64,000 bases of DNA from Pseudoscleropodium purum (Eukaryota > Streptophyta > Bryopsida > Hypnales > Brachytheciaceae), in assembly GCA_963969395.1 (NCBI GenBank), contig OZ017799.1:16184501-16248500 (forward strand). The letters run 5' to 3'. Position 1 is the stretch's first letter. Each line of letters opens with the position of its first letter. Below are positions 13,991 through 25,994 of the stretch, piece by piece. The position numbers and the translations under genes were made by a program. Under the pieces are notes generated by a model, which saw only the letters and a list, made by a program, of their open reading frames with translations, was not told the DNA's origin and ran no database searches.

Positions 13991-15913
13991 AACCTACACA
14001 CACTCAGTGAGTGACAGATGGCATCACTTCAGTTTTGTAAATTGCCACAAATCCCACTTCGATTTCAGTTCAGTTGGTTTAAATACTTCCAGCAGTGGTT
14101 AAGTTAAGTTAACCCTCAATGTCAAAAACTTAAGTTGCTTGGAAGAAGAATTTTACCATCTAAAGTGTGTGATATTAAACAGTTCTTTTACCTTCTTTTT
14201 GCAATGGAAATAAATTGACTCCATTTGTTTCGAAGCAAAAGAAAAGTGTGTGAAATTAAAATGCAAATGCTCTCCTTGCTTTAAAGCATGACACGTGCAA
14301 TTTTCTCTCTTCTTAATTAACTAACAAAATATAGGACCTCCAGGAATATGCTCCATGTAAGATAGGGCTATTCACCTATCCCAAGATCACTTCAAAGTTC
14401 CGAATTTATTAATTTTACTTCAGAGGACGTGAGTGAGTGACAGGCTATCTTTTAATTTCACTAATTAAAAAAAACAAACCAGCTTTTGGTTGATTAACTG
14501 TGATTGAAAGAGTTATGAGCTCGCCCCAAAATCTAAGATATTAATGAGAGGGGTCAATTATGGGATGGGCCCCTTTCAATTAAACATGGTAAAAAGAACC
14601 CCTCCTCAGTGTTAAATGATGGAGAAGATGCCCTTTTTTTTTCTTGGGAATGCCCCACCTTCATTAATAAAAACCTTAGGAAAATCAAAAACGTTACTTC
14701 TTGGGGAAGTGACCCACCTGAAAGGGAATTTGTGTGATTTAATTAAGAGGGGGAGCCAATTAATTGAACGTTGCAAGGTAGCCGTCCTTCTTTTACCATT
14801 ACGAGGCGACCGAATTTAAACCTACCCGACGGCAGCCGCGTTTCGTCCGTTCCCACAGGTTTCCGTCGTCCGTTCTCCGTCCTCTGAGTGCCGTTTGAGC
14901 CGTTCCCTCGTGGTGTTCGCTTTGAGTTCTCGATTAGTTCCCTACGCGTTCCCTCCCATCGTCTCTCTCCTTGAATCAAGGAGTCGCACTGGGGAGAGGC
15001 TACGGTGGCCATTTTTTCCTTCGTTGCATCTCGTTGAGCAGTCGTTGCGAGCTCGGCTATGGCTTTTCGGAAGCTACGGTGTGATGCCGCGATGCCTCTG
15101 TAGCTGGGAAAACAGCCCGCAGCTGTATATTACAATTTTTTTTTGATGTTTTTCGGGTTGCGGGTGGGGATATGCGCAGGAATGAGAATGCCCGCAAGTC
15201 GTGAGCTTCAGCCGGCGTGCGGGGGTGTCTCTGCACGAACGTTGTCATCTCTTCCTAGCACTGCCTGCTGCTTCTTCCACCTGTGAGCGCCTCTTCCTAC
15301 TCCCCCTTGTTGCAGAGGTTTACCGGATTAGTGCGAAACCTGAGCTTCCCTTTGTCGGTGGTGGCTATGCCTAGGAGATATGTAGTTGTCGGTGATGGTT
15401 TTGCCTCCTTTCGTTGTGCGAAATGGTAGTCCATCTGAACAATTGAGTTTGACAGAGTCGCCTCGCGCTTGTTCAGTTCTTATGTTACTTGAGGAGTGGT
15501 GGAGTAAGTAAACCTTGTTATTATGACCTTCTCTTAAATGGCATTCTAGAAAAATCTTCACTCTTGCCAGTGTGGTTGACCGTAGCACGCATTCACACTG
15601 TCATAATGAAAAAGTAGGAACTGCGGGGGATAGGATGAAGAGTTTGAGTGTAATCCTCAGCTGATGTTTGCAAGCAGTGTAGAGCGTCCTCACTACTAAT
15701 TTCTAGCACAGTTTTCACACATTCGAATTTGTTATTGTGAGAAAGTTAGGAGGAAGGCGGTAAGATTGAAGAGGTTTGAGTGTAATCCTCAGCTGTTGTT
15801 TGTGAGTACTTGGAGCGCATTGTTTCAACTCGCTTGCAGAAGGAATTTGTGATTGCATGGCGTGTATTGCTGATCTGTGGACTGTCGACTGTGGTCTGGC
15901 TAGTAGGTAGGGC
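13991..15913 (+). promoter_or_regulatory. Promoter and long leader of the lectin receptor kinase
   Basis: Composition shifts from AT-rich to GC-richer at about 14,800 and stays so up to the start codon at 15,914, consistent with transcribed leader. A CACGTG G-box lies at 14,292-14,297. Two copies of a leader segment containing GAGTGTAATCCTCAGCTG (near 15,644 and 15,776) lie about 130 bp apart. Several upstream ATGs are present, so either the leader carries upstream frames or part of it is an intron. I could not place a transcription start. Confidence 0.4.
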
Positions 15914-18850
15914 ATGAAGGCATGCCTGTCAGGGACAGGACGAGTACAGTACCTGCTGCTGGCGTGCTGCCTTTTTTATTTGGTTTCACGTTCGCATTGC
16001 GGTAAGGTTTCGTATTTGCTATTGGAATATCTCCTGTAGCAGTGGTAAGAGTCACCAGAGGTATTGTAATTTTGCATTAAAAATGATTCAATAGTGTACC
16101 GACATGATTGGTCGTTTTTTGCGGCAGTTGTTGCGTCTCGTTCTCTAGTGTTGGTTTTTTACTGATTCTGTTTCCGTTGTGTATACTCTTTAGCAGAAAC
16201 TTGCCCTCCCGGATGGCAGAGAGGATACAATGAGACGGTTTGCCTTTCTCTTGTGACGAATTCTAGCATCTGGTCCGACTCGGAAAATGCTTGCAAAGCG
16301 AAAGGAGGACAGCTGGCGTCGTTGAGCACCCTGGACCAGTTCTATTATGTTGAGAGGATTTGTGGTGCTGGAACTCCAGATGGCTGCTGGCTTGGTGGTC
16401 AGGAGGTAAACGCTGGGCTCCAATCTCAGTATTTAGTGTTCTTCTACGCTGTTGGATTTTCATATCACTAAGAGCTTCTCGCAATTTGAATCTCATATTC
16501 AAAATCATGTCGTTGCATTATATCCAAGTGATACCTTGAATCTTAGCATTCTTTTGTGCTTCTCTTCAAGTCGTACTCGTCGGTTTAGATTTCCATCTTA
16601 CAGCATTTGAGTTCCATCCTCTTGAGTTTGAAATTTTTTTATAAGTGACTGAATCTAGAGGTAAACTCCTGTGGACTGTCTTTATTCGCATGCTGCCATG
16701 TGAAGCCCTAATTCTTTTTAGGAATGGCTTGGCAGCTTCAAGAGGCGAGGAATGGTGTCATTCAATGGAAATGGAGCAACTGCGTTACCACACACAATGT
16801 TGACCAGCCTTGGGTGCCCATTCTTCCAAATGGGAGTTGCACAGCAACGACCTGTCCTAATCCAGAATCACCCCAGCTGTGTACAGTTCTCACAAGAGCA
16901 GGGGTTAAGTGGGATTTATGCTCCACCACTCATTCATTCCTCTGTGCCATCGGACAAGGTCAGTTGCTTTCGATTTAGCGGATTATTCATGTAGTTCATA
17001 ATGGCTCAAGCATTCGGATATTAAATTTCGCAAAGTGTATTATAGATTTGCAAGGTTTTCAGTGCGTTTTTATCAAACGAAGCTGGCAGTACTCTTGCAT
17101 TCAGATTCCGTTAAGGAACGAGAGTCCTGAACTTAGGACATTGGGGACTTCCTGTCGTTCAATGTTTATTATTTTTGGCAAATGTATGCAGTGCTCTTCA
17201 CTGATTCAGACGTCCGTCTGAATCTTCACAACACAGGAATCAATCATGAAATGTGGTTCCATCTGATTTTTACAGGTTAAACTGGATTTGTATGAGATAT
17301 TTTCAGACTGACGTCTTCCCGATGTTTCCATGCTTTTCGCAGAGTCGGATTGCAAGGCCCCGAAGCCGAATCACAGAGAGTACACGATCATACTGATCAC
17401 AGTGTGCACCATTCTTTCCTTCACCACCACAGCTATTGTGGTATTTCTGTTGGCGTACAGGCGAAGCAAGAGACGGCGGAGGTCCCGCCGTCGAAAACTT
17501 GCAGAATTATCTAGTGCTAGCGGGCTATTGCAACCCGCATTTAGGTTGTACACAATCAGGGAGTTAGAGGCAATGACTGGGATTTTTTCAGAAGCAAATT
17601 TGCTAGGGAATAGTAGTAGACCGAAAGAGATTGGCGGGACTTACAGGGGGATGCTACCAGATGGGAACTTGGTTGCTGTCAAGAGGTTGCAGCGGACACC
17701 GCTTCAGTCACAGAAGGAATTCGTGTATGATGTGTTGCGTATCGCACGACTGAGGCAGCCTAATCTGGTGGCTGTCAGAGGGTGCGCCTATGAGAGTCGC
17801 CAAGGGTATATTGTTTATGAGTTCCTGGCCAATGGATCTCTTGAACAATGGCTTCATAGCAGGTCTCCAGAAGCTCAAGCGTTGGACTGGGGGCAACGAG
17901 TTCGTATTGCTACAACTCTTGCCCAAGGCCTTTCGTAAGCTCTTCAACTCTCTCATGTACAGAATTGCAAACAATATTTCAATGCATCAGCATTGCTTCG
18001 TTAGGCTTACTTTTCCTTTACTAATATGGTCCCTCTCAAGTTAGGGTGCCAAGTCAATCTTCAATGTACCAGCACACTGCAAATTCATTTTGATATTGTA
18101 GCAGTTTTTACATCCTTCATATTTGGAACTGCAGTTGTCTGTACGATGTGTCAGAGTTTGATATTTTAGCTTCTTTTTTTAACTTTCTTCGTGTTGCTCA
18201 ACTGCAGCTATCTACATGATACATTGAAGCCACATGTAGTGCACAGAGACGTGCGAGCAAGCAATGTCCTTCTGGATGAGCATTTTGATGCACATATTCT
18301 AGGGGTAGGTCTGAGCCGGCTGGTACTGCGTGAAGCCACCGTGGGTCACACAGTAATAGCCGGCACATATGGATACCTGGCCCCGGAATTTGTGTACAGA
18401 AACGAACTCACAACGAAGAGCGATGTGTACAGCTACGGGGTGTTGCTGTTGGAGCTCATCACGGGGCGCAAACCAACAGTGGATGGCGTGGAGCCTTCGG
18501 ACTGGCAGAGCACGTTTGAGTGGGCAACCCCACTGGTCCAAGCCCAACGATTTATTGAGCTTTTGGACCCAAGCATTCAGACCATTCCGGATGTAGCACA
18601 GATTCAGTGTTGTGTGGACTTGGTGTATGCCTGTACCCAGCATGTGCCTGCGAGTCGGCCTCGGATGTCATATGTGGCGCATCAGCTGATGGAGCTCAGA
18701 CAAGGGCTTGTTCCTCTCCCTCTCAGCCGTGCACAAAATCCACCGCCGCCGCCTCCTCCACCAGTAAATAGGACTGAGCATATGGACATCGTGAATCGGG
18801 GCGATAATACATCCTCTCTTGAAATTGAAATTACAGAGGTCCCTTCCTAA
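15914..18850 (+). CDS. C-type lectin receptor-like (pseudo)kinase, five exons
   Basis: Predicted exons are 15,914-16,001; 16,197-16,405; 16,736-16,958; 17,343-17,934; 18,208-18,850. All introns are GT-AG, phases agree, and the total is 1,755 nt (584 aa). Residues 1-29 form a signal peptide (YLLLACCLFYLV core). Residues 31-170 are a C-type lectin domain with WLGG, QWKWS and a final Cys-rich STTHSFLC motif. A membrane segment (about 187-212) precedes a basic stretch and a kinase domain. VAVKRL Lys287 and HRD Asp385 are present, but the DFG position reads GVG (403-405) and the glycine loop is irregular, so phosphotransfer is doubtful. A proline run precedes the C-terminus. Plants usually carry a single gene of this type; it is a membrane receptor of unknown ligand. 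The start follows from the signal peptide and phase. The exon 3 acceptor is the least certain: 16,722 would break the frame, and 16,745 is also possible. Confidence 0.9.
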
Positions 18851-19760
18851 ATTCTTGCCTTGTGTATGGTTCACTTCCCAAGTAATGTTTGTGTGTATGG
18901 TTCTCTTCCGAAGTGATGTTTGTGAGTTCATCCTCACGGTGTTTGTGATGGTGTTTACCAGTGTTCTACCATATCACTTCGTACATTGCTTTGCTAGAGC
19001 ATATGCACTGGTAGCTTCTAATGAGGTAAAAAATTCGTAGTGCCTGACCCTCTTTATGAGAGTTATTGTGGTAGGCTGGGAGTCCTATTTGTGGCCCTTC
19101 TACGTGTAAGCCACGAAGGGCGCAGAGCTTGACAAGGTAGTCACCAAAATACTCTGATTATTGGATCAATGGTTGCATTTTGTGTTTCTACAGTTAACTG
19201 CAGTTAATAGTGAAATCTTATATCAGACCTCTTAGATCCGCAGAGTCGTTACAGGGTTAATACTTACGGAGTAATATCTATGGTGAGGAATTGTGTACAA
19301 GTTGCTTAATGAATTTGAGATGAAATTAGGGAAGTTGATGCGATCATGCTGTACTGAAAGCTTCGCTAGTACAGAATCTACTTATCTGTCGCATGCTAAC
19401 AAAGATTTTGCCTTCGATTCCGGGACGGACATCAGTGGGGCCAAGAAAAGATTCCTTGAAGCAGGAGCAATCTGATGGAGAACTACAGTAGATAACATTT
19501 GTATGTAAAATAAGGTAACCACACCTGAATACGTTTGAGTTTACTCTGCAGACAAATGGGGTATGCAACAATAACTGATAATCATTTATTGCAGGTAGAT
19601 ATTTTCAATTGAATCGTAATGCAAGTGGGTTGGAATATTTTTCGAATCACTCTGAATTAGTTACAAATTTTCGAAGATGGAAGATGTAGGATATTGAAAG
19701 TATAATCGAAGTGATGTGAAACTCTTGGCATGTACTGTATTGTACATCAAGAAATGACAC
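18851..19760. other. 3' flank of the lectin receptor kinase
   Basis: Probably 3' UTR followed by spacer. At 18,862-18,925 a 32-bp segment (TGTGTATGGTTC...) is tandemly duplicated with a few changes just after the stop codon. No further gene is seen before the duplicated block starts. Confidence 0.5.
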
Positions 19761-20149
19761 TATCGGTAGTAGTATCAAAACATGTGAGAAAGAAGTTAAA
19801 CCAAAAGAAAGTGTACCAAAGTCCTAAAGATGTCATTTTTACAATACTATAAAGAGAACCAATTTGTTATCAAGTGACCCACAATTCCACCTTATGCTTG
19901 TCCTTCCAATGCTTACTAATTGGGTATCCTTTGTTTAGTTTCCCTTCAAAAGTAGAGGTCAGGATTGGGTGAGGTTACCTTATTCTTAGAAGGATGCAAC
20001 TTTGTGTATGACCTAAGTAGTCACAATGGTACATTGCTTATAGAACCAATAGGTGTCTTCTATTTTAGTATACATAATAGTGAAATTGTCTAAAGGACCA
20101 CTCTATGTTGTCTTTATAGGGGAGTATTGCATTGGGGATGGTGCCCTAT

Positions 20150-20900
20150 TTGTGGTGAAAAGTACAAGCCCTAGTTTTTCTAATTTGATGCCACTTTGAT
20201 GAATCCCTAAAGGTCAGAGACTATGTTTTTATCAAAAATGCTCCAAAATTATTATTTCTAGTACAAGCACTAAATTTTGGAAGAATATTTTTTGGACACA
20301 TGCAACTATAGGATCTTGTAGTACATTAGTTTGAAAAGAAGTGGAAGAAATTTCAAAATTTTCCATTGTATAGATTACAAGATATTAGCATTTGAATTGA
20401 CAAAAATCTTCTTTTTGGCCCTATGAAAATATGGGAAGTTGCATTTCACAAGGTCACATTTGTATGAAAAGAATTTGATTATAAATTTGAAAAATTCCAA
20501 TACGAATGTTTGTAATGTATTAATAAATAATCTACATCATATGCTTTTTTTTTTCAAAAAACATTGAAAATTGAGTTAAATAAAGGACTCCAAAGTATGT
20601 TGTTTAGTAGGGAATCCATAACTATCCGCAAACTAGAACACCTCATAACTTTCATCTCATAAATCAAAATGGAATGATTCAAAGCATACATGTATATAGA
20701 AATCTAGAAAACCAATTTCAAATTTTATGTTTGAAAAAATGATTTTTTAAGAAATTTTTGGGCTGCCCTTCGAACAATGAAAATTACGTATCATGCAACA
20801 ACTTTTGAACCATGTAGTCAAAAGTTATGAATTTGTTCAGTCTTAAAGCTACTCCTCAGGCACATGTTGTGTGAAAATATCAAAGAAAAAAAAATTTCGT
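20150..20900 (+). repeat. Dispersed repeat R1, copy in duplication A
   Basis: Contains the R1 landmarks TTTTTGGACACATGCAACT, AAGATATTAGCATTTGAATT, GAAAATTGAGTTAAATAAAG and GGAATGATTCAAAGC. A rearranged second set of the same modules lies at about 21,985-22,300, and an inverted set at about 24,880-25,010. The same arrangement is duplicated in copy B at about 43,975-44,725. No protein is encoded. Confidence 0.65.
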
Positions 20901-22798
20901 TTATAGTGAGCTGCCTAAAGTCACTATATTGTCAATAAATTCAATTTGGTCCTCAAGGTTTTATGTAGAAATGTCCAACATTAAGTGAGATACTAAATTT
21001 GTCTAGAAATAAGTGTCCACTTTGGATTTCATGTTTTGAAGGTTGTTTTGAGTTCGTCATAGGTAAGGCTTACTTGTGTTCAATAAAACTTTAGACATTT
21101 GTTTATAGATGAAGGGAATTTGAGTTTCAAATTGCACATGAAATTGAGATTTATACCCATCTATGTATTCTTCAATTATTGTAGTTTTTCATATTTGGTA
21201 TTTCAAATAAATATTTCTATGCATCTAATCCAAATATTCTAAAGTGACATGAAGATAAAAATAAAAATTCTTGTGATACCAAAGACCTTTATTCAAAAGT
21301 TCAATATACTCTCAATTGTTATCTATGAGTTTTTTAAATTTAACATGCATAATGTATTATGATAAAGGACTCTTCTGGTGCAAAGTTTCTCATCTAGATT
21401 AGACATAGATTATTTAGAAGATTTCATTGATGAGGTTATGTAACTAGGAGTAGATCTTGATTGCAAAAAGCATTCATTTACATCAAATTCAATTTAAATT
21501 TATTGAAGGAGGGGGGGGGGGATTTTCAAAATTATAAGTATATTACAAATATAGTGAATTGTGCATTAGAATAGAAGATATCTTCTACATGATGTAACTT
21601 CGTCTACAGTGGCATTGGTATAATCGGAAGAATGTGAGAATGTCTGGAAGTTCTTTTGGAAAATTTGACCTCATAGATTCATGGTTTTAGTAGCCAAAGT
21701 GAAGGAATAAGTTTACATCAACTCTTTCAAATGTTGATGTGTCACCTTTCAAACTTTCCTACAAACAATAATGAGAGATATTATATTGAGGACATAAGTT
21801 TTGAATTTTTGTAAAAATATTCAACAAAATACATTTTACATTTCATTCTTCTAAAAAGTAGAAGACAAAAGGAAATACGCAATGATTAGAAATACTAAAT
21901 TATTTCTAAATTATATACATAAGATTATATTCCATCAATCTTTATTTTTGAGAAGAGATTCTTTTAATTCCATCAAAATAAAACTCCTCATAACCTTCAT
22001 CTCATTATTCAAAATAGAATGATTAAAAACTTTCTATATACACATCGATCTTGAGAACCAAATTCAACTTTGGTGAACCCTTGAAGGTTCATGACTATAT
22101 TTCACCAAATAAATACCACAAAAGTTTTATTTCTAGTGCAAAGAGATATAATGGGAAGGACCTATATTTTTTACTTATTCAATTAGAAAAAACTTGCACA
22201 AGATATGTATGAGAATGTATGGAAAAATTTCATGTACTTTGACCAAGTAGATTGTAAGATATTTGTGTTCAAAGTAAAAAGAAACGATTTTCTAGCTTGC
22301 ATAACTAGATTTTAAGATTTTGAATCCCCTAATCTTAATTCTCTTTTACTATACATTTTTGAAATTTAAATATTTATGGTGAGAAATTGAGTTGATAATC
22401 TAGGGTAAAGTTTCAAGAAAACAAATTCCAAATTTTCAATCTTCTAAAAATTGTTATGTAGAAGACAATATAAGATGGAAAGAAAAATCACATTGCTACT
22501 AGTTCTGAAATGGAATTGAATTATATCAATCCTAATGGCCAAATTGTTGTATTAAGTAATTTACACCTTAGAGATGTTTTAGTTTTGAAAAATTATGACA
22601 ACTGAATTTAGAACAAATCCTAAATGTTATTTTGTCAAATAGATTTCCTAATTGCCTAAAGTACAAGGCACTTTGTAAATTTCACATCACATATTCAAGT
22701 GGAATGAATCAAATATTTTTAGAAAGAAATGAATACATTTTTTAAGAAAAAAAACTTAAATAAAATTTTGACTTTCTTCTTTTTCTTTTTGTTGCCTG
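20517..22798 (+). repeat. Substitution-free tract shared with 44,342-46,623
   Basis: I compared this interval line by line with copy B and found no base substitution in 2,282 bp. There are only two one-base differences in homopolymers: a G-run of 11 versus 10, and an A-run of 4 versus 5. On both sides the copies differ every 20-40 bases. The content is AT-rich and non-coding. Confidence 0.9.
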
Positions 22799-25236
22799 TA
22801 GTTGAACATTTTATACTTAAGGAGGGCATAACTTTTTCTCCTAGGCAATAAGTGACAAAAATTATTTTCTCATGAAAATAATAATTTTGAACCTTTGAAA
22901 AAAGTTTTAGAAAATAGTAGTGGAATTTGACATGATAGGAACTTATCTTGACTTTTGGGTGGATAATGACACTAAGTGTCATTGAGATTTAAATTTAGGA
23001 ATTTAAAATTTTAATATTTTCATTTCCCCCTCTCTCCTCCCCTCTTGTAATTTTCAGAAACCAACTTATTTGACAATCAATGTGGACAATTCATACCCTA
23101 TCTGTATCCAATGCTTTGTACATATCCAATATCCATATTTAGTATTCAATACATATTCGTATGTGGTACTATATCCATATCTAGTATTCATTTCAACCGT
23201 TCAGATTAAATCTCACAAGATGAATAGCTAGTGATTTTTTTGAGAAATCAATGACAATTTCAAGGGTAAACATGCGAAAACAATCAACGACCTATAAATT
23301 TTTGGAGGCAGGAGGAGGGAAAATAATGCAAACCAAGAGGTGGTACGCTTCTTCTTAGTAGATAGGAACTTACACAAAAAGCCTAGAAAATCCATTCCAC
23401 GACTTTGAACAAACCTCATTAGAAAAATTTTAGCCCTCCGGAGGTCTACGAGTTTTGAACCCCCAATGCAATTAAAGAGGAAATAAAATTGTTTTTTATA
23501 TTTTATTATTTTTTAATGAAAGCATCTAATGTGGTACTACTAGTGCCTTATCGTCGCCATGTTAGATTTTACTATTTCTTACTATTTTTTTTATTGAATT
23601 TTAATTTTAATTTATTTTTTCTATATTTGAAATGAATTGATTTTTGTAGTTTGCACGACTTGGCCTTACTTCAAAACAAAAACTTTTGGAGGATGTTTTG
23701 GAGTGCAAAATTTGAATGAGATATAGAAATGGTACAAAATGACAAACTTCTAAGAAAGTAGCAAACTACATGTGCATAACCAATTTGATCAAAATCCAAA
23801 TGGACCAAATTTCCATGTAGGGTGGAAACACTCAAAATGATAAATAGGTTAAAATTCAAGATTAACTTAAATAGTGATTTTCTTGAGTTTAGGGAATAAA
23901 ATATTTGGTTGGCTTTGGACTACAAGGGAAGTAAAGACTTCGCATTGATAGAAGTTGAATATAAGGAGGTTTGAGTAAAGAGGTTACTTGAATTCAAGCA
24001 TGTGTGTGCTATAAGGACAAAGCTTCTTGAAGTATAGTTGCTTATTTGATCTACATGAAGTTCAAAAACATTGTATTACCAATAGTCAACACGATTGTGT
24101 CTACCTACATTTAATTGCACCTCCTATAGATTCTTGCCTAAAATGTATATAATTCAATCCTAAAACTCCTATTATCTCCTCTAGGGACAAAATGGATTAT
24201 AAGTAGGCTCCTACAGTCTCAATTTGCCTTGTGATTTTCTTGAAACTTTTTTTAAAGATAAGATAACATATTAGCTTTTGGAAAATACAATATTTACTTC
24301 AATTATTGCCCAAGAGCAAAAGTCATGCCACCCTAAGCTCAAAATAGAGTTCATTGGGTTGTACAAAAAGTTCTCAAAGATTTGAAATTGAATTTTTAAA
24401 TCTTTTCTCGTAGAAAATATTTTTGTCTACGTGGAAAGATTTGATTCATTCTATTTAGATTAGTAATGAAAAAGTTATGGACAATCTTGGTTTTTAGGCA
24501 ATTTAAGCATCATCTTGAAAAAATGACTTGTAAGATTCATTTTTGAACACAATTTTTCACAGTTTTTCTAAAAAGAAGTTCAATAGGGTTTAGTTGGCTT
24601 GCTAAAATAGGCTCACCATTGAAATTAGTAATTTCCGATTAACAATTTAATTAAAGTTTTTGTCAATCTCATACCTACTTTTATTAATAATTTTTTTTTT
24701 TTTAAGAATGAGAATTAAATCAAGTGTTTCTTTTTTCAATTTTTTCACTAGACTTTCAACTCAATTCTTCAATATAAAAAAAATTCAAAATTCAAAATGT
24801 GTAGTACAAAAATTTTAAGTTGAGAAGATTCAAAGCCTTAATAATCTAGCTAGGCAAAAGATGCAAAAAACTTAGATTTCTTCACTTCAAATGCAAATAT
24901 CTTGCAATTGACATAGTCAAAGTTTTTCAAATTTCTTCCATGCATTCATATACGAGTTCTAGTTTAGTGCAAGATCCTATAGTTAATTATGCAAAAAAAA
25001 CAATTTCTTGCACTTTGTAGTGAAAATGACATGACAACTACTTTGAGTGGTTTTTGATGAAAAAAAATGATTGGGGAGTTTGGAGACTAACCCTTAAATG
25101 ACATTGGAGCTGAAAAATGTTTGATGAATGACTTGATTGTACAATGTAGAAAGAAAGAATGCAATGATTGGTCCAATACGTAGAGCATTTTGATGACTAC
25201 CTTGGTCATGGGGAATGGATTGATTGAGTCCTTCAA
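22799..25236. other. AT-rich duplicated DNA without genes
   Basis: Part of copy A. It contains an inverted set of R1 modules near 24,880-25,010 and otherwise no recognisable element. Short minus-strand frames recur in copy B only because the DNA is duplicated. Confidence 0.5.
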
Positions 25237-25798
25237 GTGTTAACCCATAAACAACATGGCAAACATTTTTGAGTTGATGAATGACAAAGCATCTCTCCGT
25301 GCAAGACAAAAGTGCAACTATTCATCTTCCAAATTTCGTGTGAAAAGGGAAGGTCTTCTACTGTAATTTGGCTTTCAATGAATGCATTCACATTTTTTTT
25401 ATCCCAACAATTTACATGGTATCAAAAATAGATGATTTCTACGGTGACCAATCCATTGTTCAAGGGTTAACCATGTAATGCTGCCATGGACACTAAATGT
25501 CCAAGGGATGACAACTAATTCTCCTATATGGGATAGAAGTGCAACTATTCATCCTCAGAGTTTTATTGTTGTAAAAAAGGAACATCTTCTACAATAGTTT
25601 GACTTCCAATGAATACTTTTCCATTTTTTTGAAGCGATTGATTCCCACAATATTAGAAAATGATAGTTTCTTCAAAGACCAGCCCGTTGTGATAGAATTA
25701 ACCCTGTAATGCTGTCGTAGAAACTAAGTGTCCGATGGATGACAGAGAATTCTCTTGTATAGGATAAAAGTGCAACTATTCATCCTTAGAGTTTGGAG
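25237..25798 (+). repeat. ~230-bp tandem repeat R2, about 2.4 units
   Basis: Units start near 25,237, 25,466 and 25,697. Each has a TTAACC(C/A)TGTAATGCTG-like head, then a GTGCAACTATTCATCCT motif, then CATCTTCTAC...TTTGACTTTCAATGAAT. The third unit is truncated. The array is repeated in copy B at 49,098-49,655. A single unit sits at 53,417-53,645 and an inverted partial unit at 54,330-54,492. No coding function. Confidence 0.75.
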
Positions 25799-25850
25799 CT
25801 TCTCCTACCGCCGACCAACTGAAGCATTCTAAGTTAGACGAGTCTTTACA

Positions 25851-25994
25851 ATGGACAGAAAGGAGAAGCTTCTTCTCATCCCCAGTGCCAATGATGATTC
25901 CAACGGTGCCGAAGTGAACTGCAAAAGCTGTTGTCATGAAATCTCTCCTCGAATCCTGTTCTCAAAAGCTGGAAGGTACATTGAAGAAAGCAAA
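25851..25994 (+). CDS. Candidate first coding exon, unknown small protein
   Basis: An ATG opens 48 codons (start MDRKEKLLLIPSANDD, with a CKSCC motif) ending exactly at a perfect donor AAA|GTAAGT. The local composition is less AT-rich than the surroundings. In copy B the same ATG is at 49,710, but the frame diverges after about 37 codons and meets TGA near 49,841. There a roughly 476-bp block lies between the two halves of the A exon. I found no partner exon and recognise no family. This could be a genuine exon, a chance frame, or a fusion created by deletion in A. Confidence 0.25.

Noticed and set aside
16722..16735. Acceptor at 16,722 for exon 3 of the lectin receptor kinase
   Set aside because: It would put the exon in the wrong phase relative to the QWKWS and CSTTHSFLC motifs. 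The acceptor ending at 16,735 keeps phase 0.
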